Assembly (NCBI GenBank): GCA_030403585.1 | Contig: JAUEPE010000005.1 | Location: 166,378 to 230,377, forward strand | Length of the DNA stretch: 64,000 nt | DNA from: Frankia sp. RB7 | GTDB taxonomy: Bacteria > Pseudomonadota > Alphaproteobacteria > Rhizobiales > Xanthobacteraceae | Direction: 5' to 3' | Shown here: piece by piece, positions 36,603 to 46,686 of the stretch | Position numbering within the stretch: the stretch's first letter is position 1 | How the letters are laid out: every line of letters begins with the position of its first letter | Notes under the pieces: model-generated | What the model was told of the DNA's origin: nothing | Databases searched by the model: none | What the model saw: the letters and a program-made list of their open reading frames with translations, nothing else | Translations under genes and position numbers: made by a program

Positions 36603-37763
36603 ATGCCGGGCAACCCAGTACAATCGATCAAGGTGTTGCACATCGCCGAAACGATTCGAGGCGGGATTGCTAGCTATCTGAACGAATTGCACCCGCAGCA
36701 GCAAGCGAGCTTCGGCACCGAGAACGTCCATTACGTCATACCGTCAGATCATCGCCACGACCTCGTCGGAATCGAAAACAGCCAAATCACGACATTCGCG
36801 CGATCCGGCCGGAGTGTCTCCGGACTATTTCAAATGTTGCGCGCGAGCATGCAGGCGCTCGACGCATTCAAGCCGGATGTCGTGCACCTTCATTCCTCGT
36901 TCGCCGGCCTTGTTCTGCGCCCGGCGCTCTCAGCACGTTCCGACGGGCCCTGCGTCGTCTATTGCCCGCATGGCTGGGCGTTCTCGCGAGAAACCGGCCG
37001 CCTCAGTCATTTAATAACGAAGGCCGCGGAAGCTCTCCTCGCACGAACCTCGGACCGCATCATTTGTATTTCCAGCGACGAATTCAACGAGGCGATCCGG
37101 GCAGGTATTCCGGCTCATCGGTTGACCCTCGTCAACAATGGCATCTCGAAAAGCCGTCCGTTGCCGCAAGTCGTTCCGGCAAATTGGGATTCCAAGAGGG
37201 TCAAGGTTCTGTTCATCGGCCGTCTAGACCGACAGAAAGGCTTCGATCTTCTGATTGAAGCGGCACGTTCGCTTGAGGATGTTCTAGAGTTGCGCATTGT
37301 TGGAGCGTCCGTGGTCAACAAATCCGAAGGCCCCGCAGTCCCGGCGAACGTTTCTCTGCTTGGCTGGCTCGACCGCCAACAGATCGAGACTTATCTGGAG
37401 GCTGCTGATCTCGTTGTAATCCCGTCACGATGGGAAGCATTCGGTCTCGTCGCGCTGGAAGCGATGCGCGCAGCCAAGCCAATCCTGGCCTTCCGCAGTG
37501 GAGCATTGCCCGAAATCGTCGTCGACGGCGTAACCGGCGTCCTTTGCGAGCCCGTTGCGGTTCAACCGCTTGTCGACGGTTTTCGACGAATGCTCGACCT
37601 GGACCTGAAGGTGTTGGGGCAGCGAGGCTACGATCGCTTCAAACAACTTTATGACATCCAAAAGACGCATCAGCAGTTGCGCGAAGTCTATGCCGAACTG
37701 TTACAAGACGATCGTGTGCCTCTCAAAGAAAAGGCGGAACTGGACCTCTCCAAGAATTTTTGA
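36603..37763 (+). CDS. GT4-family glycosyltransferase
   Basis: A 386-residue GT-B enzyme. The acceptor half has the glycine-rich TIRGGIASYLNEL; the donor half has FIGRLDRQKGFDLLIEA and the E-x7-E motif in SRWEAFGLVALEAMRAAKP. Such enzymes transfer hexoses to lipid-linked intermediates on the cytoplasmic membrane face. It starts with ATG at 36603. Confidence 0.88.
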   Translation: MPGNPVQSIKVLHIAETIRGGIASYLNELHPQQQASFGTENVHYVIPSDHRHDLVGIENSQITTFARSGRSVSGLFQMLRASMQALDAFKPDVVHLHSSFAGLVLRPALSARSDGPCVVYCPHGWAFSRETGRLSHLITKAAEALLARTSDRIICISSDEFNEAIRAGIPAHRLTLVNNGISKSRPLPQVVPANWDSKRVKVLFIGRLDRQKGFDLLIEAARSLEDVLELRIVGASVVNKSEGPAVPANVSLLGWLDRQQIETYLEAADLVVIPSRWEAFGLVALEAMRAAKPILAFRSGALPEIVVDGVTGVLCEPVAVQPLVDGFRRMLDLDLKVLGQRGYDRFKQLYDIQKTHQQLREVYAELLQDDRVPLKEKAELDLSKNF

Positions 37764-37879
37764 TGCGACACCGCTCCTCGCATCAACTGCCGGGATGGGA
37801 GGATCTCACGTTTTGCATCCGCACCGAAATGCTTGTTGTGAATGACGCGTGCGGACCGATCGCGAGCGAGATCTAGACG

Positions 37880-39214
37880 ATGGCAGGCCAGCGTATCCGA
37901 AGCAGCGGCGCATTTACCTTTCTCACGAGTCTCATCGCATTAGTTTTTTTGACAGGTCTCGCAAGGAGCCAGCAAGCGCAACCGCTCGAAAGCAGATTCC
38001 TACTGGGGGTCGGTACGCACCAGGGACTCGGCGGTCCCGTGAGCTCACGTGGCTACGTGCCATCGGCCAGTATCGCTCAGATCAAGGAATTGGGCCTCAA
38101 CGCATTTCGTGACGATTTCCCCTGGTCCGATTTCGAACAGCCAAGGCGTCGGATGGGCTTTACACCACAGCTCGGCAGGCTCGAAACTCAGATAAAGTCA
38201 GGTATTGCGCGCCCGCTTCTTATCCTCGCATTTGGACATCACCTCGTTCCGAATTCCTCCCCACCAACCACCGATGCAGCCCGCAGGCGCTTTGCGGACT
38301 ACGCGGCAGCTGCCGCGCGGTCAGCAGCACCGCAAAATCCTGCGTTCGAACTCTGGAACGAGTGGAACATGGCGGGCAAGAAAGACGCCGCTTTTTCGGC
38401 CGAGAACTACCTGGCTCTCGCTCAAGTGACACAGCCGGCCGTCAAACAGGCATTGCCGAGTGCGTCGTTACTCGTTGGTGCGATCGGGGACGACCCAGGT
38501 TGGACGTGGACCGAAAGGATGCTGCAGACCGGCATTCTTCAATATGCAGACGGCGTATCGATCCATCTCTACAATTTCTGCATGGCGCCGGCAAAACGAA
38601 CCTCCGCAGAGATCATTGACCGACTCACGGCCTTTCATCGGTTGGTCGGCCAGGCGAGCGGCAATCCAGACTTCCCAGTCTACGTGACGGAGACGGGCTG
38701 GACCACCGCAACGAATAAGTGTGGAGTCAGCGAGCAAGCCCAGGCCGACAATACGGCGCAGCTTATCCTTTGGGCATCGACCGCCTCGCGATGGCTCAAG
38801 GGGATGTGGATCTACGAGCTCAAAGACAGCGGACGAAATCCGTCCGAGCTGGAAGACAATTTCGGGCTCTATCGATTCGAAAACTCGCCGAAGCCGGTCG
38901 CCTGCGCTGTGCGCGGCGCATGGGCGTTCATTCGCACAAGCCTGAGTGCGGAACTGAAAAGCCTCGCGGGAGAAGCCAGCTTAATTGGTGCGATGAGTCC
39001 CAGCGGCGGCAAGCTGGCGGTCTGGTCCAATGATCCCAATCGGCACTTCGAGGTACGGCTTCAGGGCGATTTCTCACGCGCGACGTTTGAAGCTCCCTGC
39101 GAGACATCTACGAGACCAGCGTCCGGCGCCTGGATACCTGTCTCGAGCACGCCGGTCTTGATCACTGCAAACAGCAATGTCGTTCCAGAAGTTGACATTC
39201 GCCTGACCCGATAG
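37880..39214 (+). CDS. Secreted glycoside hydrolase (clan GH-A, GH39/GH5-like)
   Basis: A 444-residue exported enzyme with a signal peptide (about residues 12-30, cut near ARSQ) and a TIM-barrel glycosidase domain. The likely acid/base is E161 in WNEWN and the likely nucleophile is E271 in VTETGW, the spacing expected for clan GH-A. This resembles PslG-type hydrolases that trim an exopolysaccharide during export. It lies between glycosyltransferase genes of the polysaccharide locus, so it may edit or release that polymer. The substrate is unproven. Confidence 0.82.
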   Translation: MAGQRIRSSGAFTFLTSLIALVFLTGLARSQQAQPLESRFLLGVGTHQGLGGPVSSRGYVPSASIAQIKELGLNAFRDDFPWSDFEQPRRRMGFTPQLGRLETQIKSGIARPLLILAFGHHLVPNSSPPTTDAARRRFADYAAAAARSAAPQNPAFELWNEWNMAGKKDAAFSAENYLALAQVTQPAVKQALPSASLLVGAIGDDPGWTWTERMLQTGILQYADGVSIHLYNFCMAPAKRTSAEIIDRLTAFHRLVGQASGNPDFPVYVTETGWTTATNKCGVSEQAQADNTAQLILWASTASRWLKGMWIYELKDSGRNPSELEDNFGLYRFENSPKPVACAVRGAWAFIRTSLSAELKSLAGEASLIGAMSPSGGKLAVWSNDPNRHFEVRLQGDFSRATFEAPCETSTRPASGAWIPVSSTPVLITANSNVVPEVDIRLTR

Positions 39215-39293
39215 CCGACAAGAATACTGATCGCCTTCCGAGCATTGATCGACGCGAAGCCGATGCCCCGATCGCCGAGATGAGGTCGACCCG

Positions 39294-40568
39294 ATGAAAA
39301 TCCTCTTGACGTCCACGCTGTACCCAACACCCGGAGCGGCAAAGATCGTTGGCGGCGCCGAGATCTTCGCGCGTCGGTTCGCCGAAGGCCTGGTACAGCG
39401 CGGCGATGAAGTGGAAGTTGTACGGGCTCAGTCCACGCCCGACCAAGCGCGCGAAACCTGCAACGGGATTAATGTGTATTCCGCTCCGGTCCGGAACATC
39501 TACCCACCGTTTACGGAACAGAAGAACGTTGCGCTACGAAGCATCTGGCATGCTATCGACGATTGGCAGATGCAGGCACCTATCATCGCGGAGCGCATTC
39601 GCGCCTTCAGGCCTGACGTACTGCATTCCAACAATCTGTCTGGACTGACAACCGCGATTTGGCGGGTTGGCGCTCAACTCGGCGTTCCCGTCCTCCACAC
39701 GATTCACGACTATTATCTGACGTGTCCGCGGTGCTCACGCTTCGATAAGGGACGATCTTGCGAGGGGACATGCACGAGCTGCGGGATCCTAAGCTATCAA
39801 CGCAAACGTGCTACGCATCGGCTCAGTGCCGTCGTTGGTGTCAGCGAACGTGTCCTCTCAATTCACACCGACATGGGAATGTTTACCGATACACCGATCC
39901 GGACCGTCATCCGCAATGCGTCAACAGAGCCGCCCCGTGCAGCCTACCCTCTCCCCCACTGTACCGACGAAGTGACCTTTGGATTCATCGGGCGGCTGAC
40001 CGAGGAGAAGGGCATAGACAACCTGATGCGTGCTCTCGCCGAGCTACCACCGAACCGCATTCGTATGATGATAGCCGGCCGCGTGAGTGACCAGGAGCAG
40101 ATGAGATTAAGACAACTCGCACCGGCTGCGCGGATCGAGTTCATGGGATTTGTACCGCCTGACGAGTTCTATAAACAGGTCGATGTGGTGGTCGCTCCCT
40201 CCATTTGGCACGATCCTGGCCCGCTCGTGGTCGCGGATGCCAAGGCGGCCGGGAGGCCACTTCTCGGTACGTATTTTGGAGGTATGCCAGAGGTCATCGT
40301 GCACGGTATGACCGGCTGGTTGACCGCATCGGACCCGGCGTCGCTGGCCATGAGCATGCGCGAGATCGCCGCTGATCCGGACAAGATCGAGGAGATCAGC
40401 CGGCGGCTCATAGCCGACACCAACAAGTGGCTCTTTTCCGACGTGCTGTCGTCGTACAAGAACCTCTATGAGCAGCTGCGGCAGAGCCGCATGTCGCGCT
40501 TACGCGCTGCAGTAGAAGAGGAGCCGGAACACTCCGCTGTTGCGAAGAGCGGCCTTATTCCAAGATGA
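39294..40568 (+). CDS. GT4-family glycosyltransferase
   Basis: A 424-residue GT-B transferase. GGAEIFARRFAEGL near the N-terminus and FGFIGRLTEEKGIDNL in the donor domain are family motifs. Residues about 140-165 contain a cysteine cluster (CPRCSRF to CEGTCTSC) after HDYYLT, seen in several EPS glycosyltransferases and possibly metal-binding. A hydrophilic C-terminal tail extends beyond the fold. It overlaps the flippase gene by 4 bases (ATGA), indicating coupled translation. Confidence 0.88.
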   Translation: MKILLTSTLYPTPGAAKIVGGAEIFARRFAEGLVQRGDEVEVVRAQSTPDQARETCNGINVYSAPVRNIYPPFTEQKNVALRSIWHAIDDWQMQAPIIAERIRAFRPDVLHSNNLSGLTTAIWRVGAQLGVPVLHTIHDYYLTCPRCSRFDKGRSCEGTCTSCGILSYQRKRATHRLSAVVGVSERVLSIHTDMGMFTDTPIRTVIRNASTEPPRAAYPLPHCTDEVTFGFIGRLTEEKGIDNLMRALAELPPNRIRMMIAGRVSDQEQMRLRQLAPAARIEFMGFVPPDEFYKQVDVVVAPSIWHDPGPLVVADAKAAGRPLLGTYFGGMPEVIVHGMTGWLTASDPASLAMSMREIAADPDKIEEISRRLIADTNKWLFSDVLSSYKNLYEQLRQSRMSRLRAAVEEEPEHSAVAKSGLIPR

Positions 40569-41968
40569 CTCGCCTGTTCGCGATCGGAGGCTACGTCTAT
40601 CAGAGCGGCACTGCCATCGTCTTGATCTTTGCGATAAGCCACATCCTGATCGCAAGTAACTACACAAGCTTCTCGTTGGCGTTAGCTTCGAGCCAGCTGC
40701 TGTGTGTCCTGATGTTCGAGTGGCTGCAGCTTGCCGGCCTGCGCTTTCTTGCTGCAGCCAAGATAAACGAGGCGGCCCAGCTACGATGGTCGCTATTTGG
40801 CGCGGCCATCTTAAGTGCCGCCTCGCTGATCATTTTAGGTGGATGCGCCTCCCTGCTGAGCAATCTCTCGGTTGGGGTCGTCTCGCTGGGATTAACCGTC
40901 GCGGTTCTGCAGGGGTTGACGGATTTGTACTTTCTCACCATCCGTCTATCCGATCGGCTCGGCACAGCATCCATCTTACTGGCGCTTCGCGCAACCGCGT
41001 TGCTGGTGGGAGCGATCTCGGCGGCTACTTGCGCAGGTACCGCCGAGGCAGCATTGGCAGGCCTCGCCTTCGGACACGCGACCAGCCTGATCGTTGCGAT
41101 CATCGTTCACCGCACGCCTCTGCGTCCGGTTTCCCTCCATTCGATGCTGACGGACTGGTTCGCATTTTGCCGCTACGGGATGCTGGCAGCCGGTGCATCG
41201 GTCATCCACCTGTCGGTTCCTGTCCTCCTTCGCTTTATCATCATCGGACGTATCGGCCCGGCCGGCGCCGGCGCTGGCTTCTCAATTGCTTTGGATCTGC
41301 TGCAACGCCCGTTCTGGGTCCTAAACGCCGCAATCCATACTGTCAGCTATCCCGAGGTCGTCAGCGATTTCGAAACCGGGAGCGCCGCGAAAGCGGTACA
41401 GTCGGCCCGCAGGATGTTCGAATTCATGATCTGCGCTACAACCGTTCTGCTCGGTGGACTGATCGCTTTCCTCCCGGAGGCCGCGCACCTCATGGTCCCC
41501 CGTGAAAGCCTAGAGGTATTTATGACGGTTGCGCCGTTCGTCGCCGTGTTTTACTTTCTGCATACGCATTTACAGGCCACAGTCGCGGTCGTCCCACATC
41601 TCGAAAAGCGCGCGAGCCGGCTCGTCCTAGTCGCAACCGTCCAACTAGCCGCTGTTGCAGCATCGAGCGCCATCGCGATGGCGGCAGGACTTTCGCTCCG
41701 CGCGGCGATCGCCTCGGCCGCGACAGCGACTGCCGTCGTCATTCTCCTTGCGCTTGGTCCGACTATACGGTTCAGCGCCATTCCGCGCGCAACTTTAGCA
41801 AATGAAGCTGTTGTGGCAGCGATCTTGATCGCATCACTCGCGGCCCTGCCGATGCAACCGGTCATCTGGCTGGGCGGCAAGATCCTGCTCGCAGCGGGAC
41901 TCACCGGTGTCATCGCTTGGCGGGGGAACTTCATAGCGCCGAATCACCCGGACGATCAGCTTCTTTGA
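40565..41968 (+). CDS. Polysaccharide flippase (Wzx-like, MOP superfamily)
   Basis: A 467-residue protein with about 12 to 14 hydrophobic helices and no large soluble domain, typical of Wzx/oligosaccharide flippases that move lipid-linked repeat units across the inner membrane. The start ATG overlaps the preceding glycosyltransferase stop codon. The sequence is divergent, so the assignment rests on topology and context. A second flippase is encoded at 47828. Confidence 0.8.
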   Translation: MTRLFAIGGYVYQSGTAIVLIFAISHILIASNYTSFSLALASSQLLCVLMFEWLQLAGLRFLAAAKINEAAQLRWSLFGAAILSAASLIILGGCASLLSNLSVGVVSLGLTVAVLQGLTDLYFLTIRLSDRLGTASILLALRATALLVGAISAATCAGTAEAALAGLAFGHATSLIVAIIVHRTPLRPVSLHSMLTDWFAFCRYGMLAAGASVIHLSVPVLLRFIIIGRIGPAGAGAGFSIALDLLQRPFWVLNAAIHTVSYPEVVSDFETGSAAKAVQSARRMFEFMICATTVLLGGLIAFLPEAAHLMVPRESLEVFMTVAPFVAVFYFLHTHLQATVAVVPHLEKRASRLVLVATVQLAAVAASSAIAMAAGLSLRAAIASAATATAVVILLALGPTIRFSAIPRATLANEAVVAAILIASLAALPMQPVIWLGGKILLAAGLTGVIAWRGNFIAPNHPDDQLL

Positions 41969-42524
41969 TCCTTGTATCGAGACCCCAGAGATCGACCGAC
42001 GCGAACACTCCGCTCCTGCAACGAGAAACATAAATTCAAGACAGGAAACCATTGCACCCTAAGATCAATGAACTCTCAACGATGGCATACGGGCGCCGCC
42101 TCAAATAACTCGTCCTACAGTTGTATTTCCTCGATTTACCTATTTTTCATCAAAACTACGATAACAAGAGATCCCGGTAGAATTGCGGATAAGGTATTTC
42201 CACCGATTGCCGACAGGAGCTCATGTGTTGTGCGCGGATCCTGCCTTTTGCAGCGGCCGCGGCTGCAACTCGGCGCGCGACTGAGCAAAGTGTGCGAAGT
42301 TTCAGCAGTACATCGCTGTGGAATCTTGAAAGCGCCTTCCTCGCGCCATCCTAAATTGGCACTACGTGCGTAGTTCAGCAGTCGCAACAGCGAACGTGTT
42401 CCTTCAAGAAACTCCCTGCTTCCGATTTTTGCTGCTTTCATTTTTATCGGAAATTCACACTCCAACTAGACGGTTCGCCGCTAATCCTGCGAGCAAGTTC
42501 GTTCGCCTCTAACTCGAGTGTGCA
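41969..42524. other. Long intergenic region before the repeat-glycosidase gene
   Basis: 556 bases without a supported gene. It is lower in GC than the flanks and probably holds the promoter of the 1303-residue gene, but I see no clear consensus elements or palindromes. Confidence 0.5.
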
Positions 42525-45500
42525 ATGTCGACCAATCAGACCATTCTTTCCGCAAGCGGCTTCGTCAACTCAATCGGCGTCAACGCGCATGCAGGTTTCG
42601 CCTGGACCGACTACAACAACCTCGCCTTGATGGTCGATGACCTCAAATATCTTGGCGTAGCCCATCTTCGCGATTCGATAGCGACCAGTCCCGCCGCGCA
42701 ACCAGTCATCGACGGACTCGCGGCTGCGGGATACAAGTTCGACTTCGTCGTCTCTTCAGCTCTGCCCGGACAAGGCCCTGCAGGCCTTCATAGCTATCTC
42801 GTGGCGCTTGATAAATTCGTCGCCAGCAATCCTGGCAGCATCAGCGCGATTGAGGGACTGAACGAAGCCAATATCCAACCGTTTAGCTACAATGGCAGTT
42901 CGAGCCTCAGCGCCGCGGCTCAGTTCCAGACCGCACTGTATCAAGCGGTCAAGGCCGACGGCGCGCTATCCAGCGTCCCCGTCTACAATCTGTCGCTCGG
43001 ATACAACGATCCCCAAGGTTACAACCAGCTCGGTAATATGTCGAGCTCCGTCGACTATGTTAACGCCCATGCCTATGTCAGCACCGGCTCGACCCCGGCC
43101 AGTTCGCTCGCTGCGACGCTGAGCGCGGTGGAGGTCGCCGCCCCCAGCAAGCCAGTGGTCATCACCGAGACCGGCTACACAACCCAGGCCAATACCCAAT
43201 ATCTCGGCGTTGACGAAACTGTGCAGGCAAAATCGATTCTGAACACGCTGGTTGATGCCTACAAGGATGGCGTGAGCTCGACTTATCTCTACGAATTGTT
43301 CGATCGGAATTCGGCGAGCAGTGACACGAATCCGGAAGACAAATTCGGCCTATTCCACTCGGACGGCACCCCGAAGTTGGCTGCGAGTGCGATCCACAAT
43401 CTCACGACCATCCTGGCCGATGACGGCTCGGGCGGTCATCAGCCAACTGATCTTTTGGACTACACGCTGAGCAACATGCCGAGCTCTGGCAGCAGCATTG
43501 TGCTAGGCAAGAGCAATGGCACCTACGAGCTCGTCGTCTGGGCCGAACCCAAGCTCTGGGACGACTCGACGGATACTGAGATATTCAACCCGACGCAAAG
43601 CGTGACCGTGAACCTTGGCGGCGTGTACCATTCCGTCAAGGTGTACGACACGATGGCCGGCACCACGGCGATAACCACATATACCGATGTCTCGACGATG
43701 ACGATTCCCCTAAGCGATCATCCTCTCATTATCGAGATCGACGCGCCTGCGACTACCTCAGGTTCGGCCAGCGTTCCGGCGAACGTGACCGGGACTGCCG
43801 CCGAGATCGTCCCTCAACTCCACGACCTCAACACATCGACTACACTAAAGACGATCACTCTGACGGATACGCACGTTCTGCCAGTCGCCTCGAAGGCGAC
43901 GTTGGACTACATTATTGCGCACTACAGCAACGCTCTGTCCAAGATCCAGGGTGAATATTCGTTCTCGGTCACGAATTCGGCCCAGACCTGGACCAGCACT
44001 CTCACCTACGACGCGAATGGCTATCTGGTTTCGACATCGAACACCGGGCTGAACAGTAGTGGGCAACCAATCTCGACCACCATTAACTATGCGGACGGGT
44101 CAAAGGACGCGATCGGCTATACTGGCGGCATCGAGACCACCCTCATCCACCTCACAGCGGCCGGTACCAGGACCACCGATACCTACAATAAGTCGGGGAC
44201 CCTTCTCAGCGAAGTTGTGCAAAAGTCGACGGGTTATTATTCGACTACTGTCTACACCAATGGGGTTAAGACCGCGACCTATGTCCTGAATGCCGACCAC
44301 ACACAGGATAACTATACGTACAATATCAAAGGACAGAACTACACCAGCCAGATCCAACACGTCGATACGACGGGCAAGGTGACCTCGGTAACCCGTACTC
44401 ATGCGGATGGCACACCGGATTCCACCCAGATCTATAATAGCGATGGCAGCAGTGCCATCACCACCTACAGCGCCAATGGCGTCAAGCTGGTCGAGACTGA
44501 TTACCACGCCGATCACAGCAAGGACGTTTGGACCTATAATATTACCGGGCAGACCTACACAACCGAGCACGACATTTACGATGCGACCGGCCTCGTCACC
44601 ACACTAGTGCGCCGTCACGCCGACGGCAGTTATGCATTCAAGCTGGTCCAAAGCAGCGACGGCACCAAGACCAGCGACTTCTATGACGCGACGGGAAATC
44701 TGACCACCGAAGTCGCGCAGAACGCCGACGGCTTCTACTCGACAACGCTATATAGCAATGGCGTGAGGACCCAAGCTTACGTGAAAAACGCAGACGGCAG
44801 CCAGGACAATTACAGCTACGGCATCATCGGCCAGAGTTACACAACGTTGATCCAGCACGTCGATCCGTCCGGCAAGGTCACGGCCATCACCCGTGAACAT
44901 GCGGATGGAACGCTGGACTATACCAAGGTCATCAATTCTGACGGCAGCAGTGTCATCACGTCGTATGACGCCACGGGCAACAAGAACAAAGAGATTGACG
45001 CATACGCCGACGGAAGCCAGGATATATGGCTCTATAATATCACTGGGCAAGCCTACACAACCGAGCACGACATTTACGATGCGACCGGCTTCCTCACCAC
45101 GCTGGTGCGTCGTCACATCGACGGTAGTTACGCGTTCAAACTGGTGCAAAGCAGCGACGGTACCAAAATGACCGACTGGTACGATGCCACAGGCATCCTC
45201 ACCAGCGAGGTCATCGGGATGGCCAATGGTTACAATTCGACAACCGTCTACACCAGCGGCGTAAAGACAGCCGCCTACATCACCAACGCTGACCAAAGCC
45301 ACGACAACTACAGCTACAACATCACGGGCAAGAGCTACACCGTCCAGCACCAGCATCTCGACGCATCCGGCAAGCTCACCGAGATGGATCGGACCCACGC
45401 TGACGGCACGCCGGACTATAGCCAGGTCGTCAACGCCGATGGCAGCAGCGTCGTCAGCACCTACAATGCGACGGGTGCGAAGATGACCGAGACCGACTAT

Positions 45501-46436
45501 CACACCAACGGGTCGAAGGACGTCTTCCTCTACAACGTCGTCGGCCAGAACTATACTACCGAGCACGACAGTTACGACTCGACGGGGTTCCTGACCAACA
45601 TCGTCCGCACCCACGCCGACAACAGCATGGCCTTCACTTTGGCTCAGACGAGCGACGGCACCAAGACGACGGACTGGTACGACGCGAAGGGTACAATCAC
45701 GAACGAGGTGGCTCAGAAGGCGGACGGTTATAGCTCAACGACTGTCTATACCAACGGCTTGAAAACGGCGGCATACATCACCAACGCCGACCATACGTCC
45801 GACAACTGGAGCTACAACATCACGGGGCAGACCTACACCACCCAGCATCAGCATCTCAACGCATCCGGTGACGTCGTCTCGATCGCCCGAACCCACGCCG
45901 ACGGCACCTTGGACTACACGCAGGTAGTCAACAACGACGGCAGCAAACTGACCGATGTCTATGACAGCTCGGGTAACAAGACCCAAGAGGTCGCAAATAA
46001 TGTCGACGGCACGAAAGATGTCTTCCTGTTTAACGTCAACAGCCAGCAGGGAACGACGCAGCACGAGCGCTACAACGCCGCCAACGCGCTGCAATACTTC
46101 GATGATACCAAGTCCGACGGCACCCACAACGTCATCGCAGTGGCTGCCGGCTTGACGATTCGGGGCGGCAACAGCAATGACCTTTTCTCGACAGCTCCCG
46201 GCTCGACCGCTGTGGCCTACGACCACGGCCAGGACCAGATCGTCAACTTCCACGCTGGCGATGCCGCCAACCACGACATTGTCGAGATCTCAAAACTGCT
46301 GGTGGCCGACTATACCCATCTCCAGATCGGGCAATCGGGCAACGATACCCTCGTGACGCTATCAGCCAACGATTCGATTCTGCTGAAGAACATCGGTGTC
46401 GCGAGCTTGACTAGCCACGACTTCATGTTCGTCTAA
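42525..46436 (+). CDS. Giant secreted glycosidase-like protein with 166-residue repeats and RTX-type C-terminus
   Basis: A 1303-residue protein with three parts. Residues 1 to about 300 form a glycosidase-like barrel: likely acid/base E114 in EGLNEAN and nucleophile E215 in VITETGYT, as in clan GH-A, with AYVSTGS and LYELFDRN between and after. Residues about 410-510 form a linker. Residues about 513-1172 are four head-to-tail repeats rich in HADGT, SDGS and YDATG units (YD/RHS-like). Residues about 1200-1303 resemble RTX-type secretion tails: LTIRGGNSNDLF, QIVNFHAGD, and a final SILLKNIGVASLT...DFMFV. No signal peptide is present, so type I secretion is likely. It sits within the polysaccharide locus; the substrate is presumably that polymer. 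Confidence 0.8.
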   Translation: MSTNQTILSASGFVNSIGVNAHAGFAWTDYNNLALMVDDLKYLGVAHLRDSIATSPAAQPVIDGLAAAGYKFDFVVSSALPGQGPAGLHSYLVALDKFVASNPGSISAIEGLNEANIQPFSYNGSSSLSAAAQFQTALYQAVKADGALSSVPVYNLSLGYNDPQGYNQLGNMSSSVDYVNAHAYVSTGSTPASSLAATLSAVEVAAPSKPVVITETGYTTQANTQYLGVDETVQAKSILNTLVDAYKDGVSSTYLYELFDRNSASSDTNPEDKFGLFHSDGTPKLAASAIHNLTTILADDGSGGHQPTDLLDYTLSNMPSSGSSIVLGKSNGTYELVVWAEPKLWDDSTDTEIFNPTQSVTVNLGGVYHSVKVYDTMAGTTAITTYTDVSTMTIPLSDHPLIIEIDAPATTSGSASVPANVTGTAAEIVPQLHDLNTSTTLKTITLTDTHVLPVASKATLDYIIAHYSNALSKIQGEYSFSVTNSAQTWTSTLTYDANGYLVSTSNTGLNSSGQPISTTINYADGSKDAIGYTGGIETTLIHLTAAGTRTTDTYNKSGTLLSEVVQKSTGYYSTTVYTNGVKTATYVLNADHTQDNYTYNIKGQNYTSQIQHVDTTGKVTSVTRTHADGTPDSTQIYNSDGSSAITTYSANGVKLVETDYHADHSKDVWTYNITGQTYTTEHDIYDATGLVTTLVRRHADGSYAFKLVQSSDGTKTSDFYDATGNLTTEVAQNADGFYSTTLYSNGVRTQAYVKNADGSQDNYSYGIIGQSYTTLIQHVDPSGKVTAITREHADGTLDYTKVINSDGSSVITSYDATGNKNKEIDAYADGSQDIWLYNITGQAYTTEHDIYDATGFLTTLVRRHIDGSYAFKLVQSSDGTKMTDWYDATGILTSEVIGMANGYNSTTVYTSGVKTAAYITNADQSHDNYSYNITGKSYTVQHQHLDASGKLTEMDRTHADGTPDYSQVVNADGSSVVSTYNATGAKMTETDYHTNGSKDVFLYNVVGQNYTTEHDSYDSTGFLTNIVRTHADNSMAFTLAQTSDGTKTTDWYDAKGTITNEVAQKADGYSSTTVYTNGLKTAAYITNADHTSDNWSYNITGQTYTTQHQHLNASGDVVSIARTHADGTLDYTQVVNNDGSKLTDVYDSSGNKTQEVANNVDGTKDVFLFNVNSQQGTTQHERYNAANALQYFDDTKSDGTHNVIAVAAGLTIRGGNSNDLFSTAPGSTAVAYDHGQDQIVNFHAGDAANHDIVEISKLLVADYTHLQIGQSGNDTLVTLSANDSILLKNIGVASLTSHDFMFV
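44061..46040 (+). repeat. Four in-frame tandem repeats, period 498 bp (166 residues)
   Basis: Units start at 44061, 44547, 45045 and 45543, each at a G-Q-x-Y/I codon set (glycine, then Gln); a degenerate fifth start lies at 46041. Three spacings are exactly 498 bp; the first is 486 bp. Near-identical nucleotide blocks such as ACCGAGCACGACATTTACGA recur. Each unit has two sub-repeats of about 94 and 72 residues built from ADG and YD(A/S)TG motifs. Confidence 0.92.
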
Positions 46437-46686
46437 GACTTCGCGAGGAACATCCGGACCGGCCATGCGCCCGGTCCGGACTCGTTCGACCAAGGGGTAG
46501 GCATCTGCCTTCCAGAACGGCACGACCAGAACGCCAAATGCTTGGTTATCGTGCCATGCACCAGCAGCATTTCGGCCATGATCATTGAAGCCCTCGTTGC
46601 CCGCGCGGAGATGTGTGGGGTTGCGAACTTGCGTCACAATTAGACTCTAGAAGGAAATAAGAGCTCGCAGGGAATACGTCATCCAG

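Noticed and set aside
44061..46040. Regular repeats were considered as a CRISPR array or minisatellite.
   Set aside because: The period is 498 bp, the frame is open throughout and the repeats encode a coherent protein; there are no unique spacers.
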